Assembly: GCA_026122225.1 (NCBI GenBank)
Contig: JANEZZ010002243.1
Span: forward strand, 124,001 to 188,000
Reading direction: 5' to 3'
DNA length: 64,000 nt
Source: Heloderma charlesbogerti
Lineage: Eukaryota; Chordata; Lepidosauria; Squamata; Helodermatidae
Positions within the stretch are counted from its first letter, which is position 1; each line of letters opens with the position of its first letter. Shown piece after piece: positions 10,053-20,663 of the stretch. The position numbers and the translations under genes are program-made. The notes under the pieces were generated by a model that saw only the letters and a list, made by a program, of their open reading frames with translations, was not told the DNA's origin and searched no databases.

Positions 10053-10677
10053 GGTTGAATCCAGAAATAGGCACAGTGCATAATATACATCTCCACTGTG
10101 GAAGACAATTCAACATGGCTGCTCCCTGTGGTATTCCAGTAACTTCTGTGTCAGAGTGGACACTGAGCCCATAGAACCTCAGAGCAGTTCTGATTCTGAG
10201 GAGGAACAGCCATCCATGGGAGAGGAGCGCGCACTTCCCTCCCAGGCCCTGCAGCTGGCAGAGATTCCTCCTACTGGCATTCCAGACATAGATAGCAGTC
10301 CTGGGAGTGAAAGAGCGCAGGAGGAGGACTGGCGGGATGCTCGACGCAGACGCAGAGAGCGACGAGCTATGGAGGGCGCAGAAAGGAGGTGTAGTGCCCG
10401 TTTGGTGCGCAAGCAACAGTCGCGTCCAGAGGACCCAAGGGAAAAGGGGAGGGACTCTCCCTAGCCCATAAGTTCAGGGTCTGCAAGTGATTCTCGTTCA
10501 AACGGGGACCAGCTGTTTCCAACCCAGTGCATAGATTACTCTGTTGTTCATAGCTTAGTCACTGGTGATAGAGTTATTAAGTTGTAAAAGGAATAAAGCC
10601 TTGAAAAGAATCCTTTGTCTGTGTCTGGAGTTGGCTACTGGAGTAGACTGAAAGAGGCTGGCTAGGGCCTCCTGACA
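10053..10677 (+). mobile_element. LTR fragment, 5'-truncated, with a coding-like Ser/Glu-rich stretch
   Basis: Ends CCTCCTGACA like the solo LTR at 16447-17014 and contains a polyadenylation-type GAATAAAGCC near 10590. Within it, 10156-10464 stays open and reads as an acidic then Arg-rich segment (SSSDSEEEQPS, RRRRRERRAMEG). A related stretch is found in the other LTR on the opposite strand. I treat this as LTR sequence that happens to remain open, not as a host gene. The 5' boundary is the abrupt junction with the hAT copy. Confidence 0.5.
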
Positions 10678-11650
10678 CTGTGGGAAGTCTGAATCTCCTT
10701 AAGAAAGTGGGGTTATCAGGATATCAAGCATGTTTATTCCCTGTCCACCCTCATTGTGTCTTGGACACTTTCCCATATTAAATGGACAGATGCCATTTAC
10801 TTCTATGAGGAAACCCAAATGCTGCACTCTGGGGATTACTTTGCAGTGGGGAATAAAATCACTCCCTGTCCTTGACACTGAGTAGCCTGAAAGGAAAGTT
10901 TGGCATGGGTGTTCCACATGCCTTGCTCTAGTGACCTACTAGCAAGTGATCATGTGGCAGGGATGACTGACTGGTTAGTTGTCCCACCAAAGCTGTACAT
11001 CTAGCTTAACCTCTTTGATCTTCACCCAAATGGATCTCTCCCCCCACCTGAATTCCAGTTCCCTGCCTTTTCGTATCTTGTCTTTGCAATGTAGGCATCT
11101 GTTGATATGTCCTGTCCTGCTTTTAATTATGATTTTAATCATATGCTGTGCTTAGCATGTATGTCCTGTACTACCAGTAGAAATAACAACAACAATAAAC
11201 ACCTTTTTATCCTTAACTACCACTTACCGCACCCTGAATTAACTAAAAGATTCCATGTTTCCTGCGCTCATTAATTCAAGCCCCAAATTAAGAGCAATTT
11301 GTTCTATTTGCCACTTTTTTGTTTCCACTGTTTATTAGTGGAAATGCTTAATTGCATCCTTTTAATGTTATCAATTTATTAAATAGCTACTATTATGCAG
11401 AGAGATTCATAAATGGCATGGGGAAAACCATCTCTAATTATAGAGTGCAGTTGGAAAGCACAACTTTTCCCTGCCAATATGGATGACACATGTTACTCAT
11501 TCCATTACTCAGTAAATTGCAAGAGCATGCCACCAAGGGAGCTTTGCAACAGGAGGTGCTCTTGTGCAGCTCCCGTTCACTTCAATTGAATGTGTGTGGG
11601 GAAACTTCCCAGTGTATTGTGCTCTAAAATTATAAAATATGATCACTCAC
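10678..11650. other. No gene recognised
   Basis: AT-rich single-copy-looking sequence. A short (AAC)-rich patch near 11190-11200 is the only simple repeat. Confidence 0.5.
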
Positions 11651-11722
11651 TAGAGATGTGAAGGGCCAGAAAAAAATGAGGGGGAAACATGCCCCCCTTT
11701 CCCCCAAGCTCTTCACATCTCA
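11651..11722. repeat. Possible miniature TAGAGATGTGAAG inverted repeat
   Basis: TAGAGATGTGAAG at the left and CTTCACATCTCA at the right form an inverted pair around a purine/pyrimidine-biased centre. Size and ends resemble a reduced hAT-like element, but the flanks do not give a convincing duplication. Confidence 0.35.
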
Positions 11723-12129
11723 CTGATCTACTAAATGTCAGAAAGTGCAGAAATTGGATGACTTCTCTTGTTCATGCAAAAATATGTTTTGTTTACAGAA
11801 CAGTTTAGGCCCTATTTAACGATAGGCTAGTTTTTTAGATCTTTCATGTCAACTCATTACGGACTTTTGGCATCTCTACACCAGCCTAAAATCCTGCATT
11901 TAAAACGGGCCTTTCTGCTTCTGTTTTAAATGCAGTATCACAATGACTCTGTTTTTCACCCTCTTCTTTTTCCCTCTCCCCTTTCCTCCTCCTTCTCCCC
12001 ATATCTGAGTCTTCCATTATCTTTCATTGATCTCCTCTTGCCGCTTTCCCTCTTTTCATGGTGGGAACTCAAGTGAACACAACAGGGTAATTTGATAGCT
12101 CATCATCTGTGATCTATTTAAAAACGGAA

Positions 12130-12262
12130 CAAAGGGCATTTAGTGCAGCCTCAGGAGATGCCCTGGAGGGTCACAGCATCATGTAAAGAGCCTGCAAACT
12201 TCTGCGAAGGAGCAATCTCAATCACAAGATAAAAGTTCCGTGTGAAGAAAGCCTTTGGCTGA
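12130..12262. repeat. Unclassified interspersed repeat, also at 59810-59930
   Basis: Shares with 59830-59930 the order CATCATGTA(A/C)AG(A/G)(G/C)C..GCAAACTTC, then CAATCTCAATCACA and A(G/T)A(T/A)AAAAG. I cannot name the family. It sits just before an L2-like 3' region here. Confidence 0.45.
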
Positions 12263-12514
12263 ACATTTCAGGGTATGATTCAGTCAAAGTGGAGCATGTA
12301 ATAGCTCCTTCATTGCTCCAGTTGCACTGGCTACTAGTCTGTTCTGGGGCTTGATTCAAAGTGCTAGTTGTTAGCAATACCTTTCAAACTCTAAATGGTT
12401 TAGGACCACAAAACCTAATGGGCCATCTCATCCCTTATGTTCCTGCCTACTTTTTAAAGATCAGCTGTGGAGTGTCTTCTGTACAATTTGCCTTTATATA
12501 AAATATATTTGGAC

Positions 12515-13162
12515 TAGAGTTGGCGGAGAATTTCTCCACGAATCTTCGGGAGGCCGAGTGCCGACGCATTTGGCCCGCCGAAAGTGTTGGGGAAATTCTC
12601 TGCCGGCCCCCCGCCCCCCCCGGGATGGGACTTACCTTCGGCGAATGTCCCTCTTGGCGGTGGGTCCCGGCGGCGGTTTGGCGGCGGTTTGGCGGGGGCG
12701 GCGGCCGGTCTCCTGACCGGCTGCCGCCACCGCCATTACAAAACAAAAAAGTACAGTAAAAAACAAACAAAAAACACCTGTGATAGGCTATGTGACGATT
12801 TACGTAGCCTATCACGGCTAGATTTCCAAAGTCAGCCATGATAGGCTACGTAAATCGTCACGTAGCCTATCACGGCTGACTTTGGGGGGGGAAGCGCGTA
12901 CGCAAATGGCGGCAGCCCATGGGCGCCGCCATTTGCGTTCCTTATTTTGGCACGGCGAAAATAAGGGCACGGGTTTTTGTGTTTTTTTTCACTTTTTGTT
13001 TCGCGGCCGGGGAGACGGGGCGCTTCTCCCCAACCTGAATTTCGGCCGGGCGAGGCGGGGTGCCTCCCCCCCCTTGCCTGAACTTTGGGGGGAGAAGCGA
13101 AGCGCCTGCCCCCACCATGAAGCAAGCTGCGGGATGAGGTAAATCCCTTTCGTCCATCCCTA
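12515..13162 (+). mobile_element. Complete non-autonomous hAT-like element (648 bp)
   Basis: Ends TAGAGTTGGCGG and CGTCCATCCCTA. Flanked by a perfect 8-bp duplication, ATTTGGAC (12507-12514 and 13163-13170). It has the head with GGGATGGGACTTACC. Two TGATAGGCTA(T/C)GT...ACGTAGCCTATCACGG palindromes lie near 12781-12816 and 12839-12874. One GCAAATGGCGG...CCGCCATTTGC palindrome lies at 12901-12937. A GGTAAATCCCTTTCG right end closes it. It splits an L2-like 3' region and is younger than it. Confidence 0.87.
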
Positions 13163-13283
13163 ATTTGGACAAGATGCATGAGGGAGCCTTTTCTTTGGTG
13201 GCGTCCATGTTGGTTGTGGTAGTCCTTGCCATGGGAGTTCAACCTGACTTCCCTCTTTTATTATGTTGCTGTGTCCTTAAGAT

Positions 13284-13284
<1 letters not shown>

Positions 13285-13318
<34 letters not shown>

Positions 13319-13319
13319 T
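13285..13319. repeat. (CAT)n microsatellite
   Basis: Trinucleotide run inside the L2-like 3' region. Confidence 0.95.
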
Positions 13320-13689
13320 TCAGCAGCCATTCTGCCTGACTGGTTTATTATTCCAGTTTGGTTTTGGATTATTTTTAATTTTCTGCCCTGCTTCTTTTAG
13401 CCCCCTCCCCCGCATAACTTTTTTTTTTTTATTGTTTCCCCCCTTTCATTTTGATTGTTAGCTGCCTTGGGCATTTCTTAGAAGTGAGAAGATGGGGTAG
13501 AAGTCCCCATATAAACAAACAAATGCACAAACTGAGAAAGGTAAGTGAGTTTCATTGATTTCAATGCAAGAAATTTAGGGATGAACCTAATATCCCTGCT
13601 GTATGGAACTTGAAAGGGATTCACTTTGCCTGATTTGTTAACATTCTCAAGTTATCCTCATAAAAGGCTTTTATCCAGGGCAAAGTGCA

Positions 13690-14420
13690 CAGAACCTATT
13701 ACATCTGTATTACAAGTCACTGGTTGCTGGTCAGTTTTTCCCAGTTTTAATTCAAGGTGCTGATGTTATCCCTTGAAGCCCTATATGGCCTGGGTCCAGA
13801 ATTACTGTGCAGACATCTTTTCCCGCATTTTGCCTTTTTGCCACCACAGTCTGGGTTAGGGATGTACAAGAGTTTAATTCCTGTTTGCATCTCATGCAAA
13901 CAGCCCCCCTTTGCAACCCAAATGCAAGTGGGAACACAATTTTCATGGATTTGTTGCAATTTCCCGAGCTTCTATTTCTGTTCAGAAGTGTGCACTTTTG
14001 CAAATATGCACTTCTTGTGAAAATGCACATTTGTGCAAATTCCATCAAAATCTGCATTTTCATGCTTTAGCCTATGGGGGGAAATGCATATTTTTAATCA
14101 GGAAAACTTCGCATTTTTAAAATTGTGTATTTTAATTTTTTCAATTGGGAAAAATTGTACTTTCTTGAAAATGTGCCTTTCCCCCAAATTAAAATGTGCA
14201 TTTATCCTGATCAGGTGTGTGTTGGGGCAGGGGGGTGAACTTGGAGAATCTCAACAAACTTGAACATTGCATGTTCACCCACCCCTAGTCTGAGGGGGGA
14301 CTGGTGACCACAGGTAATAGTGCTTAATTACTGGACACCCCCACATTTGTGGAATTCCTTCCTAATGGAAAGAAAACACCAGATCTGTACTGTAATGTTT
14401 AAGTCAGGTTGTGAAAGTCT
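13690..14420 (+). mobile_element. L2-like LINE fragment interrupted by a hAT copy
   Basis: 13690-13856 and 14288-14420 read as a degraded L2-type C-terminal region (QGADVIP-EALYGLGPELL, then WNSFLME). They join when the hAT copy at 13857-14287 is removed. Confidence 0.5.
13857..14287 (-). mobile_element. hAT-like element, family with GAGCTTGTTGAGGTTCTCC end (431 bp)
   Basis: TAGGGATGTACA at the left and CACCCACCCCTA at the right. Flanks GTCTGGGT and GTCTGAGG agree at 6 of 8 bases. Read from the right, its end resembles the left ends at 44877 and 49255 (GTTGAGATTCTCC). Its interior has many GCA(T/C)(T/A)TTT and AAATGTGC repeats. Non-coding. Confidence 0.65.
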
Positions 14421-14589
14421 CTTTGCTAGCAGGAATATCTATGAATTGTTGGGAATTGTGTTGCAAAAACTGTGTCCCATTTTTATGACTTTATTCTTTA
14501 TTGCTTTATGTTTTACAAGTATTGTAATGACTATATTTATACTATCAGGTACTTTGGGGATTTTGATAAGAAGGTGGCACATAAACTAA

Positions 14590-15420
14590 TGCAAATTTGG
14601 GAGATGCTTACTTGCTCAAAACATCCAGATTATTTTATGGCTGAACATGGGTTTCAACATCTGAATGGGCATCACAAATCCAATAAGCATTCATAATCCA
14701 TGTTTTGATTTTTTAATAAACAAAACAAATATCATTTCTATAACATATACTTAACTTGGGGCATTTGCAGCTCTAAGTACTTGGTCACATATGCACATTC
14801 ATCACTTGAAATGTGCATCACCTGAAACACAGATGTTTTTATGAAATCAGCCCACACACTCAGTTATCAGCCATCTTATCCCTATTCCTACCTTCAAGAC
14901 ACATTCCCTCATCATGTGGAGGAGCGTGGGATTATGCCTGCTTCCCCTCCTGCAGCCAATCTCCATGCATTCAGCAGAAGGTGTTGATTGAGTTCTACTA
15001 GAACTATACACACACAGACTCTTTAGCACAATCAGAAAGCCCTGCGCTCCTAATCACATGCACAGATCCTATTCCTATGGGCTTACAGCTGTGCATGCAC
15101 AGATCTCTATTCAGCCTTTTCACTGTGGATGTTCCCATAGTATGGATGTCGGGGCAATCCCCCTCCTCCCTCCATATGTTCAGTGAATGAGATTTGAAGA
15201 TGTGCATACTACTCAAGTGTAAAGAAACCAAGTGATATCCATACGTAAATGAATCTGCCCCAGTTGTTCAGTTCTTAAGGTTCTATACACCCAAAGGTAT
15301 TTTAGATGAGGTGTACTAACCCCTGAAGTATCACAAACCATGTTATTCAGACATTGTTAAAGCAGATGGCCATGCTAGCACTAATGTTCAGAATGGGGAG
15401 ATTAGGTTAATATCCCAAAT
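14590..15420. other. No gene recognised
   Basis: Single-copy-looking DNA with some short repeated phrases, such as AATCACATGCACAG. Nothing I can assign. Confidence 0.45.
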
Positions 15421-15425
15421 CTTCT

Positions 15426-17432
15426 TACTTACTTACTTATTTATTTATTACATTTCTATACCACCCAATAGCCAAAGGTCTCTGGGCGGTTCACAAAAAT
15501 TAAAGCCACGAAGTACAGCATAAAAACAAGATAAATTATTAAAGGTTAAAACTACAGTATAAAAATACAACCAGAATAAACCTAGCTACAGTGCAGAGAT
15601 TTAAAATACAGTAATAGGTTTAAAATACCAAAGCTAAAAGACTAGAATGCTAAAATGATGAGAAAATCAAAAAGTCTTCACCTGGTGCCAGAATGAGCAC
15701 AACGTAGGTGCCAGGTGAACCTCTCTAGAGAGCTCATTCCACAGTTGGGGTGCCACAGCAAAAAAGGCCCTCTTCCTGATAGCCACCCACCTCACTTTCT
15801 TTGGCAGGGGCTCCCAGAGAAGGACCCCTGAAGATGATCTTTAGGTCCAGGCAGGTACATACGGGAGGAGACAATCTTCCAGAAAACCTGGCCACAAGCC
15901 ATTTAGGGCATTGAATGTTAAAGCAGCACTTTGAATTGGGCCTGCACATGGACTGGCAGCCAGGGCAGCCGGAAAGTACTGGCATGATACGATCATGTTG
16001 GCCAGCCCCTGTTGACAATCTCATTGCCCCGTTTTGGACCAGCTGAATTTTCTGGATTGTTTTCAGAGGCAGCAGTAATCCAGATCAGATGTGAGGTTAT
16101 CAGAGCATGGATAACTGTAGCTGGGCTATCTCTATCCAGATAAGGGCATAGTTGGTATATCAGCCTAACCTGATAAAAGGTCCTCCATGCCACCAAGTCC
16201 ACTTGTGCCGCAAGTGACAGTTCTGGGTCCAAGAGCACCCCCAAAACTATGAATCTGCTCCTTTAGCAGGGAGTGCAATACCCTCCAGAACAGGTTGAAC
16301 CATGCAGATGAACCGCCCACTAACAGTACCTCCATCTTGTCTGGATTGAGTCTCACTTTATTGGCCCTCATCCAGTCCATTACTATGCGCAGGCACTGAT
16401 TCAGAACAGCACTGCCTCACCTGGATTTGATGAAAAAGAGAGGTAGTGTCAGGATTCACTTAGCCCCTACTTTACTTCAATGCCCAAACATACACAGACA
16501 AGAGGTTTCAGTCTATAGCTTTTAATCCATTATTTCACAGGGTCATACAGATGCGAATTCTCAGAGACTCTCCATCTACAAAGGAATGCCTTCAGGGGAT
16601 TCAAATGGAATTTACAAGAGTTGCTGCCATTTGAAGAGGGAGGTGGTCTGGCTAGCCTAACTTGGGGGGGGGGGTCCCTCTCTTCTCGTGAGGCCTCTAA
16701 GCGCAGTTTTTGATGCAAGGTCAATTGGGTAGACCATCTAAGTTCTGCCCCTGCATTCTCTCTCTTTGCTCTGCACCTGCGTCTGGCATCTATTAGGTCA
16801 TACTCCCCAAACCCTGCTTCCTCCTGTTCGCTGACTCTCACGGGGGGGGGGTGAGGAGGGACCCTCATCCACAGCCATCTGGATGTTTGTAACCCAAGAA
16901 GCAGGCCTACTCATATCTGGACTAGCCTGGGAAAACACCTCCCCCATGTCTGATGGTTCTCCTTCAGAATCTGAACTGCTATCCCACTCCCTGTGCTCAG
17001 AACCACCCCTGACAGGTAGAGCTGTATTATATATCCATGCATTGATGACACCTCAGCCCACACCTCCAGATAACCTCACCCAGCAGTTTCATGTAGATGT
17101 TGAATAGCATAGAGGATAAAATAGAGCCCTGTGGAACCCCATGGCAAAGTTGCTAAGGCACAGAGCAATAATCCCCCAGCACCACCTTCTGAAATTGGCC
17201 ATGTGAGCAGGAGTTGAACCATTGAAGCACAGTGCATCCAACTCCCAGCCCAAACAACCTACCCAGAAGGATTTTTTTTGATAGTATCAAAAATCTGCTG
17301 AGAAGTCCAAGAGAATCACCAGGGTCACACTCCCCCTGTCCCTCTCCTGGCAAAGGTCATACCACAGGGCGACCAAGGCAGTTGCCATTCCATAATCAGG
17401 CCTGAAGCCCAATTGAAATGGATCTAGATAAG
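15426..17432 (-). pseudogene. L2-like (CR1/L2 clade) LINE with RT remnants, split by a solo LTR
   Basis: On the minus strand, reverse-transcriptase remnants appear in order. 17514-17290 reads QLGFRPDYGMATALVAL and LVILLDFSA. 17353-17153 reads GVGCTVLQWFNS and KVVLGDYCS. 16380-16165 reads NPDKMEVLLVGG. 16244-15993 reads GVLLDPELSLAAQVD and YLDRDSPATVIHAL. The YADD block is not visible, and frames change repeatedly. The 3' end at 15426-15500 has the tail complementary to ACCACCCAATAGCCAAAGG with a (CTTA)n end. The element is dead. A solo LTR occupies 16447-17014. Confidence 0.8.
16447..17014 (-). mobile_element. Solo LTR (568 bp) with perfect 5-bp target duplication
   Basis: Begins TGTCAGG and ends CCTGACA when read on either strand (terminal TG...CA). 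It is flanked on both sides by GGTAG (16442-16446, 17015-17019). On the minus strand a TTAAAAGC polyadenylation-like site lies near the 3' end. The LTR also contains an open stretch with EQEEAGFGEYDLIDARRR-like sequence related to the LTR at 10053. A 5-bp duplication fits Gypsy- or Copia-type or some endogenous retroviral LTRs. No internal region remains. Confidence 0.85.
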
Positions 17433-17434
17433 GG

Positions 17435-17520
17435 AGGGGTGGGCAACTTGTGGCTTCCAAATGTTTTGGCCCACAACTCTCATTGGCACTCACCATTGGC
17501 TGTGCTGGCCACACAAATTT
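17435..17520. repeat. Partial palindromic MITE (GGGGTGGGCAACTTGTGG family)
   Basis: AGGGGTGGGCAACTTGTGGC then CAAATGTTTTGGCCCACAACTC and CACCATTGGCTGTGCTGGCC, the left half of the family complete at 44039-44166. Confidence 0.6.
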
Positions 17521-17715
17521 AGTGTGTCATCATTAGCTTTCATTGGCTAGAGCCCATATACATTTGGGCTACTCCTAAGATCTTAACAGAATACATCATA
17601 TGGAGTGACTGTATAAAGAAAGGCATGTTTTCTCTTGCCCACTGCTTGGCCCCCAAACCCTTTCATGATGATTTGGGGGAAGAGAGGAACTCACTATGGT
17701 CATGGTTGAGGCAGC

Positions 17716-17719
<4 letters not shown>

Positions 17720-17755
<36 letters not shown>
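17720..17755. repeat. (TC)n microsatellite
   Basis: Uninterrupted CT run. Confidence 0.95.
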
Positions 17756-17758
<3 letters not shown>

Positions 17759-18042
17759 TTTAACAACAACATCAATCTAGTTAACAGCCTGCTGTGGGGC
17801 TGGAGCAGCAGGAATAGACCTCCCTCTGCCATGTTTCCTTCTCCCAGAATGCTTCTCTCTCTGGTGAGTTCAGTAAAGCCCTAAGGGACTAGAAAGAGAG
17901 TAGAAACAATCATGCAACAAAGATAATGTGACTACAGTCCTGGGTACACCAAAACCCCTTGGCTCTGAATTTGTCTGAAAGCAGAACTAGATATACCAAG
18001 TTTCTCCTTTTCTCATAATGTTTAGTCATGGAAATGTGTTAT

Positions 18043-18125
18043 ATTTATTTATTTATTTATTCATTCATTCATTCATTCATTCATTTCATTTCTATACCGC
18101 CCTATAGCTGAAGCTCTCTGGACAT
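18043..18125 (-). mobile_element. (TTTA)(TTCA)n plus L2-like 3' end fragment
   Basis: Tetranucleotide repeat followed by TTTCTATACCGCCC and AGCTCTCTGGACA, the 3' terminal signature shared with the L2-like ends at 15470, 22670 and 47630. Confidence 0.6.
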
Positions 18126-18870
18126 TATGGCATAACATTGTGAGTTTCCTGCCCCCACTCCACATTATTGGCTGCTGCAGGGGGAGGGGGGAAAGTTTTT
18201 CTGTCCCATTTATGAAAAAAAAAAAAGCTAATTTGGGTAAGTTCTTATTACAAACAAAAGTAATGAACTGAACAAAATTCTCACCCATCCTTTTTTGACA
18301 CAGCTTTGCCAGTGTGAGCAGCAACCCTATGCTCACTGTCCCTAGTTCCACTGGAGGAATTTGCACACATGAAAAAAAAAAAAAAAGGCAACATTTTTCC
18401 AAAACCATCTCTGCATATTTCAGATTTCAAAAAAGCCAGTCAACTTATTTTTATATTTATGTTGTGTGTTGCAAGTAACGACACTACCATGCCTATTGAT
18501 AGGTTGGTCTCCTCTTGCCCTGAGTGTTTGTTCTTTTCTCATGTGAGTCCTGAGTAAATAATATCTGAATTCACTGATGTGTAATGGCTTTATTTTATAA
18601 CTGGGCCATAAAGGGCAGGTTGCGTGCTTCTCTTCAGCCAGACACTAGAATAATACAACAGAATAATACAACAGAGGCAGAATGAAGCATTCCTATAGTT
18701 ACTGTGCAGTGTTCTGTTGCAACTCAATGCAACAGCATTAAATACCAATAGAACTTCAAGCTCTGTTTCTTGCTTCACTCTTGTTCACTGTCTGTAGAAA
18801 CTAACTAGGTGTGAAAGATAGTATTTGGATGAATACTTCAGTGTAATTTTATATAATTTCATGTTACAAT

Positions 18871-18887
18871 GTAAATCTCTTTTATAG
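18871..18887 (+). promoter_or_regulatory. Candidate 3' splice acceptor before CDH12 exon
   Basis: A T-rich run (TCTCTTTTATAG) ends in AG at 18886-18887, 205 bases before the start codon. The tract is short and the second AG nine bases later competes with it, so the exact acceptor is uncertain. Confidence 0.4.
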
Positions 18888-19092
18888 GTCCCTTTAGATG
18901 GAATTTAATGCGGCAGAAACCTTGTCACCAGAAGGATTAATGTCTGCATTAGCATTTCGGCAATAAAAAAATAAAAAAATAAATTCTGAAGCTAAGTGGT
19001 GGAGGCCCACGGACAGCCTCAAACCTGGATTCTTCAAGCTCGGCATTCAGTGTTGGAGTTTTTAATTACTTGCTGTAGTTAAACCATTGCCA
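18888..19092 (+). other. CDH12: Candidate 5' UTR part of the CDH12 first coding exon
   Basis: The 205 bases before the CDH12 ATG are low in obvious repeats and follow a plausible 3' splice site (pyrimidine-rich stretch then TTATAG, ending at 18887). A second AG at 18895-18896 could also be used. In other classical cadherins the start codon lies in an exon preceded by non-coding exons, so this is likely the transcribed leader of the exon. The boundary is inferred from splice-site shape only. Confidence 0.5.
18898..18966 (+). other. Upstream ORF, 22 codons, in the presumed CDH12 leader
   Basis: An ATG at 18898 opens a frame that closes with TAA at 18964-18966, 126 bases before the CDH12 ATG. 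If the leader starts at 18888, this small frame would be the first one met by scanning ribosomes. Its initiation context is weak to moderate (T at -3, G at +4). It could dampen translation of CDH12 but shows no recognisable peptide. Confidence 0.35.
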
Positions 19093-19323
19093 ATGCTTAC
19101 AAGGAACTGCTTGCCCCTGCTTCTCTGGGTCCTGTTCGATGGAGGTCTCTTAACACCACTTCAGCCACGATCACAACAGACTTTAGAAGTGGAGCCAAGG
19201 GGAAATGTTGTCACAGCACCCGAGAGGAGGACACCCGCCATCCGGGTCAAGCGAGGCTGGGTCTGGAATCAGTTCTTTGTGCTGGAAGAATATATGGGCT
19301 CCGAACCCCAGTACGTGGGAAAG
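19093..19323 (+). CDS. CDH12: CDH12 first coding exon (cadherin-12, partial)
   Basis: Cadherin-12 is a type II classical cadherin, a single-pass plasma-membrane protein that mediates calcium-dependent cell adhesion, mainly in the nervous system. This exon encodes the first 77 residues. A hydrophobic signal segment (about residues 6-20, LLLWVLF) is followed by a short propeptide and an RVKR furin site at residues 51-54. The mature N terminus [13 protein letters not shown] follows, with both tryptophans (W56, W58) that insert into the partner molecule in type II strand-swapped dimers. The start MLTRNCL and the exon end YVGK match the remembered vertebrate CDH12 arrangement. The ATG at 19093 was preferred over an in-frame TTG six bases upstream because it aligns with the family start. 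The reading frame meets a GTAAAT donor in phase 0 immediately after the lysine codon. The propeptide (residues 24-50) looks the least conserved part. EC1-EC5, the membrane segment and the catenin-binding tail are outside the window. CDH10, CDH9 and other type II paralogues are less likely because of the signal peptide match. Confidence 0.93.
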
Positions 19324-19329
19324 GTAAAT
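19324..19329 (+). promoter_or_regulatory. 5' splice donor of CDH12 first coding exon
   Basis: AAG|GTAAAT follows the final lysine codon. It preserves phase 0 and coincides with the point where similarity to cadherin sequence stops. Confidence 0.88.
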
Positions 19330-19377
19330 GTTTCATCTTCTAAAAAGCTCCTCTGGCTGACAGTGTAAACTTCTACA

Positions 19378-19452
19378 GTTCTACTCAGAAGTAAGCTCCA
19401 TTGTTTTCAATGGGGCTTACTCCCCAGTAAGTGTGTAGGATGGCACCTTACA
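19378..19452. repeat. Harbinger-like MITE remnant (GAAGTAAGC...GCTTACT hairpin)
   Basis: AGAAGTAAGCTCCATTG is mirrored by CAATGGGGCTTACT, followed by AAGTGTGTAGGATGGCACCTTA. This is the inner hairpin and one end of the abundant family also seen at 35060 and 39737. Confidence 0.5.
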
Positions 19453-20640
19453 TGAATTGTGTTAAATACCAGAAATATATATGTTTTAAATCAATTAATC
19501 TTTCCTACCTTTACTTGAGTTTCCCTGAACTATTTTGTTATTATCATTATTTTTATTTGATGGCCTAATATTATGAAACCGTGTCTTTAAAACTTATAAC
19601 CATTATATGTTATCACAACCATTGATTCTTTGTTGCTCAAAAGAGAAGGTTTTTACAATAACAGAGGATATAGTTAGCAATCTTTGAAGGATGAGTCTTC
19701 AAACTGTACAATAGTGAGTTTTCCACTTGAAGAAATAAATTCTAACAAGGCAATCCTATACAGGCTGCAATTCTTTACTCACAGAATGAGGCTGCAATTC
19801 CATACTCATTTATCTGGGATGAAGCCCCTCTGAAATCCATGGAACTTTCTTCTTGGTAGACATGTATAGGGTTGTGCTGTAAGTGGTATAAAATATTTTA
19901 GTAGGCTTCAGATTTTTGCCAATTCATACAACAAACAGTTCTCAAAATTGTTCTTAGAACATGTTGCTGTAGAAAATTCATGTGATTTCCCCCCTCCCCC
20001 TTATGGAGTTTATTTCCTTAGTCACCATTTTATATTTCAGTGGTTTTCCCCCTGCAACTCCTGCTTTTCTCATAAATAGCAAGTCTATTACACTTTGATA
20101 TTGACTTGACTTGTGACAACCACTTTTCACATCCTCATTTTAATGACCTGAGATAGATGACTCCGTGAGCACGTTGCCGCATCTTTCTGGGTATATAATA
20201 CATGACTTCTTGTGTCAGGAGAACCATCTGCCACATTCTTTAAGTGGTAAGGCAATTCATGGATCTGACTGGGAGCCAACTAGATGAATTACTTGTGGGT
20301 GCAAATCCATTTTTTAAGCATTTAGTGAAAAACAGTCGTGATTTCAGATTCAAAGTTCCAATTTAAACCTATAATTCATTGGCAGTGGCATGCAGTTAGC
20401 CATGTCGCATATAAAGGAAAATTAAAGAACCATATTAGTCCCCTCAGGTTGATTGCAGGGTGGGGATGGGGTTCAGAGTGTTGAATGTGGTAACATCCAT
20501 AAAGCATCCCACTATCGCCTCTGGTAAAGTAGTTTCCTATTGTTTCAACACCCTGTAAAATCTGTTTGACAAAAGGCAACAATGGGATAAAATAAAGGTG
20601 TGGGGATACACCAAGGATGCCTCCCTCATGTCACTTTCAA

Positions 20641-20663
20641 CTCTCTCTCTCTCTCTCTCTCTC
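20641..20663. repeat. (TC)n microsatellite
   Basis: CT dinucleotide run. Confidence 0.9.

Larger units (their letters stand above)
12265..13525 (+). mobile_element. L2-like LINE 3' region, interrupted by a hAT copy
   Basis: Two blocks, 12265-12514 and 13163-13525, are contiguous once the hAT at 12515-13162 is removed. The first block would encode the degraded ending of an L2-type protein (LHW...L, FKALNG-like, PYVPAY). The second carries a (CAT)n run and then a 3' UTR ending GCTGCCTTGGGCA...GGGTAGAAGTCC..ATAAACAAACAAA, typical of these elements. Frame is broken. Confidence 0.6.

Noticed and set aside
10156..10464. A 102-residue open frame with acidic and Arg-rich parts, as a host gene
   Set aside because: It lies within LTR-like sequence ending CCTGACA, has relatives in other LTR pieces here and shows no splice structure or known domain.
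19087..19092. TTG codon two codons upstream as the CDH12 start
   Set aside because: The ATG at 19093 matches the known family start MLTRNCL, and a TTG start would be exceptional in a vertebrate.
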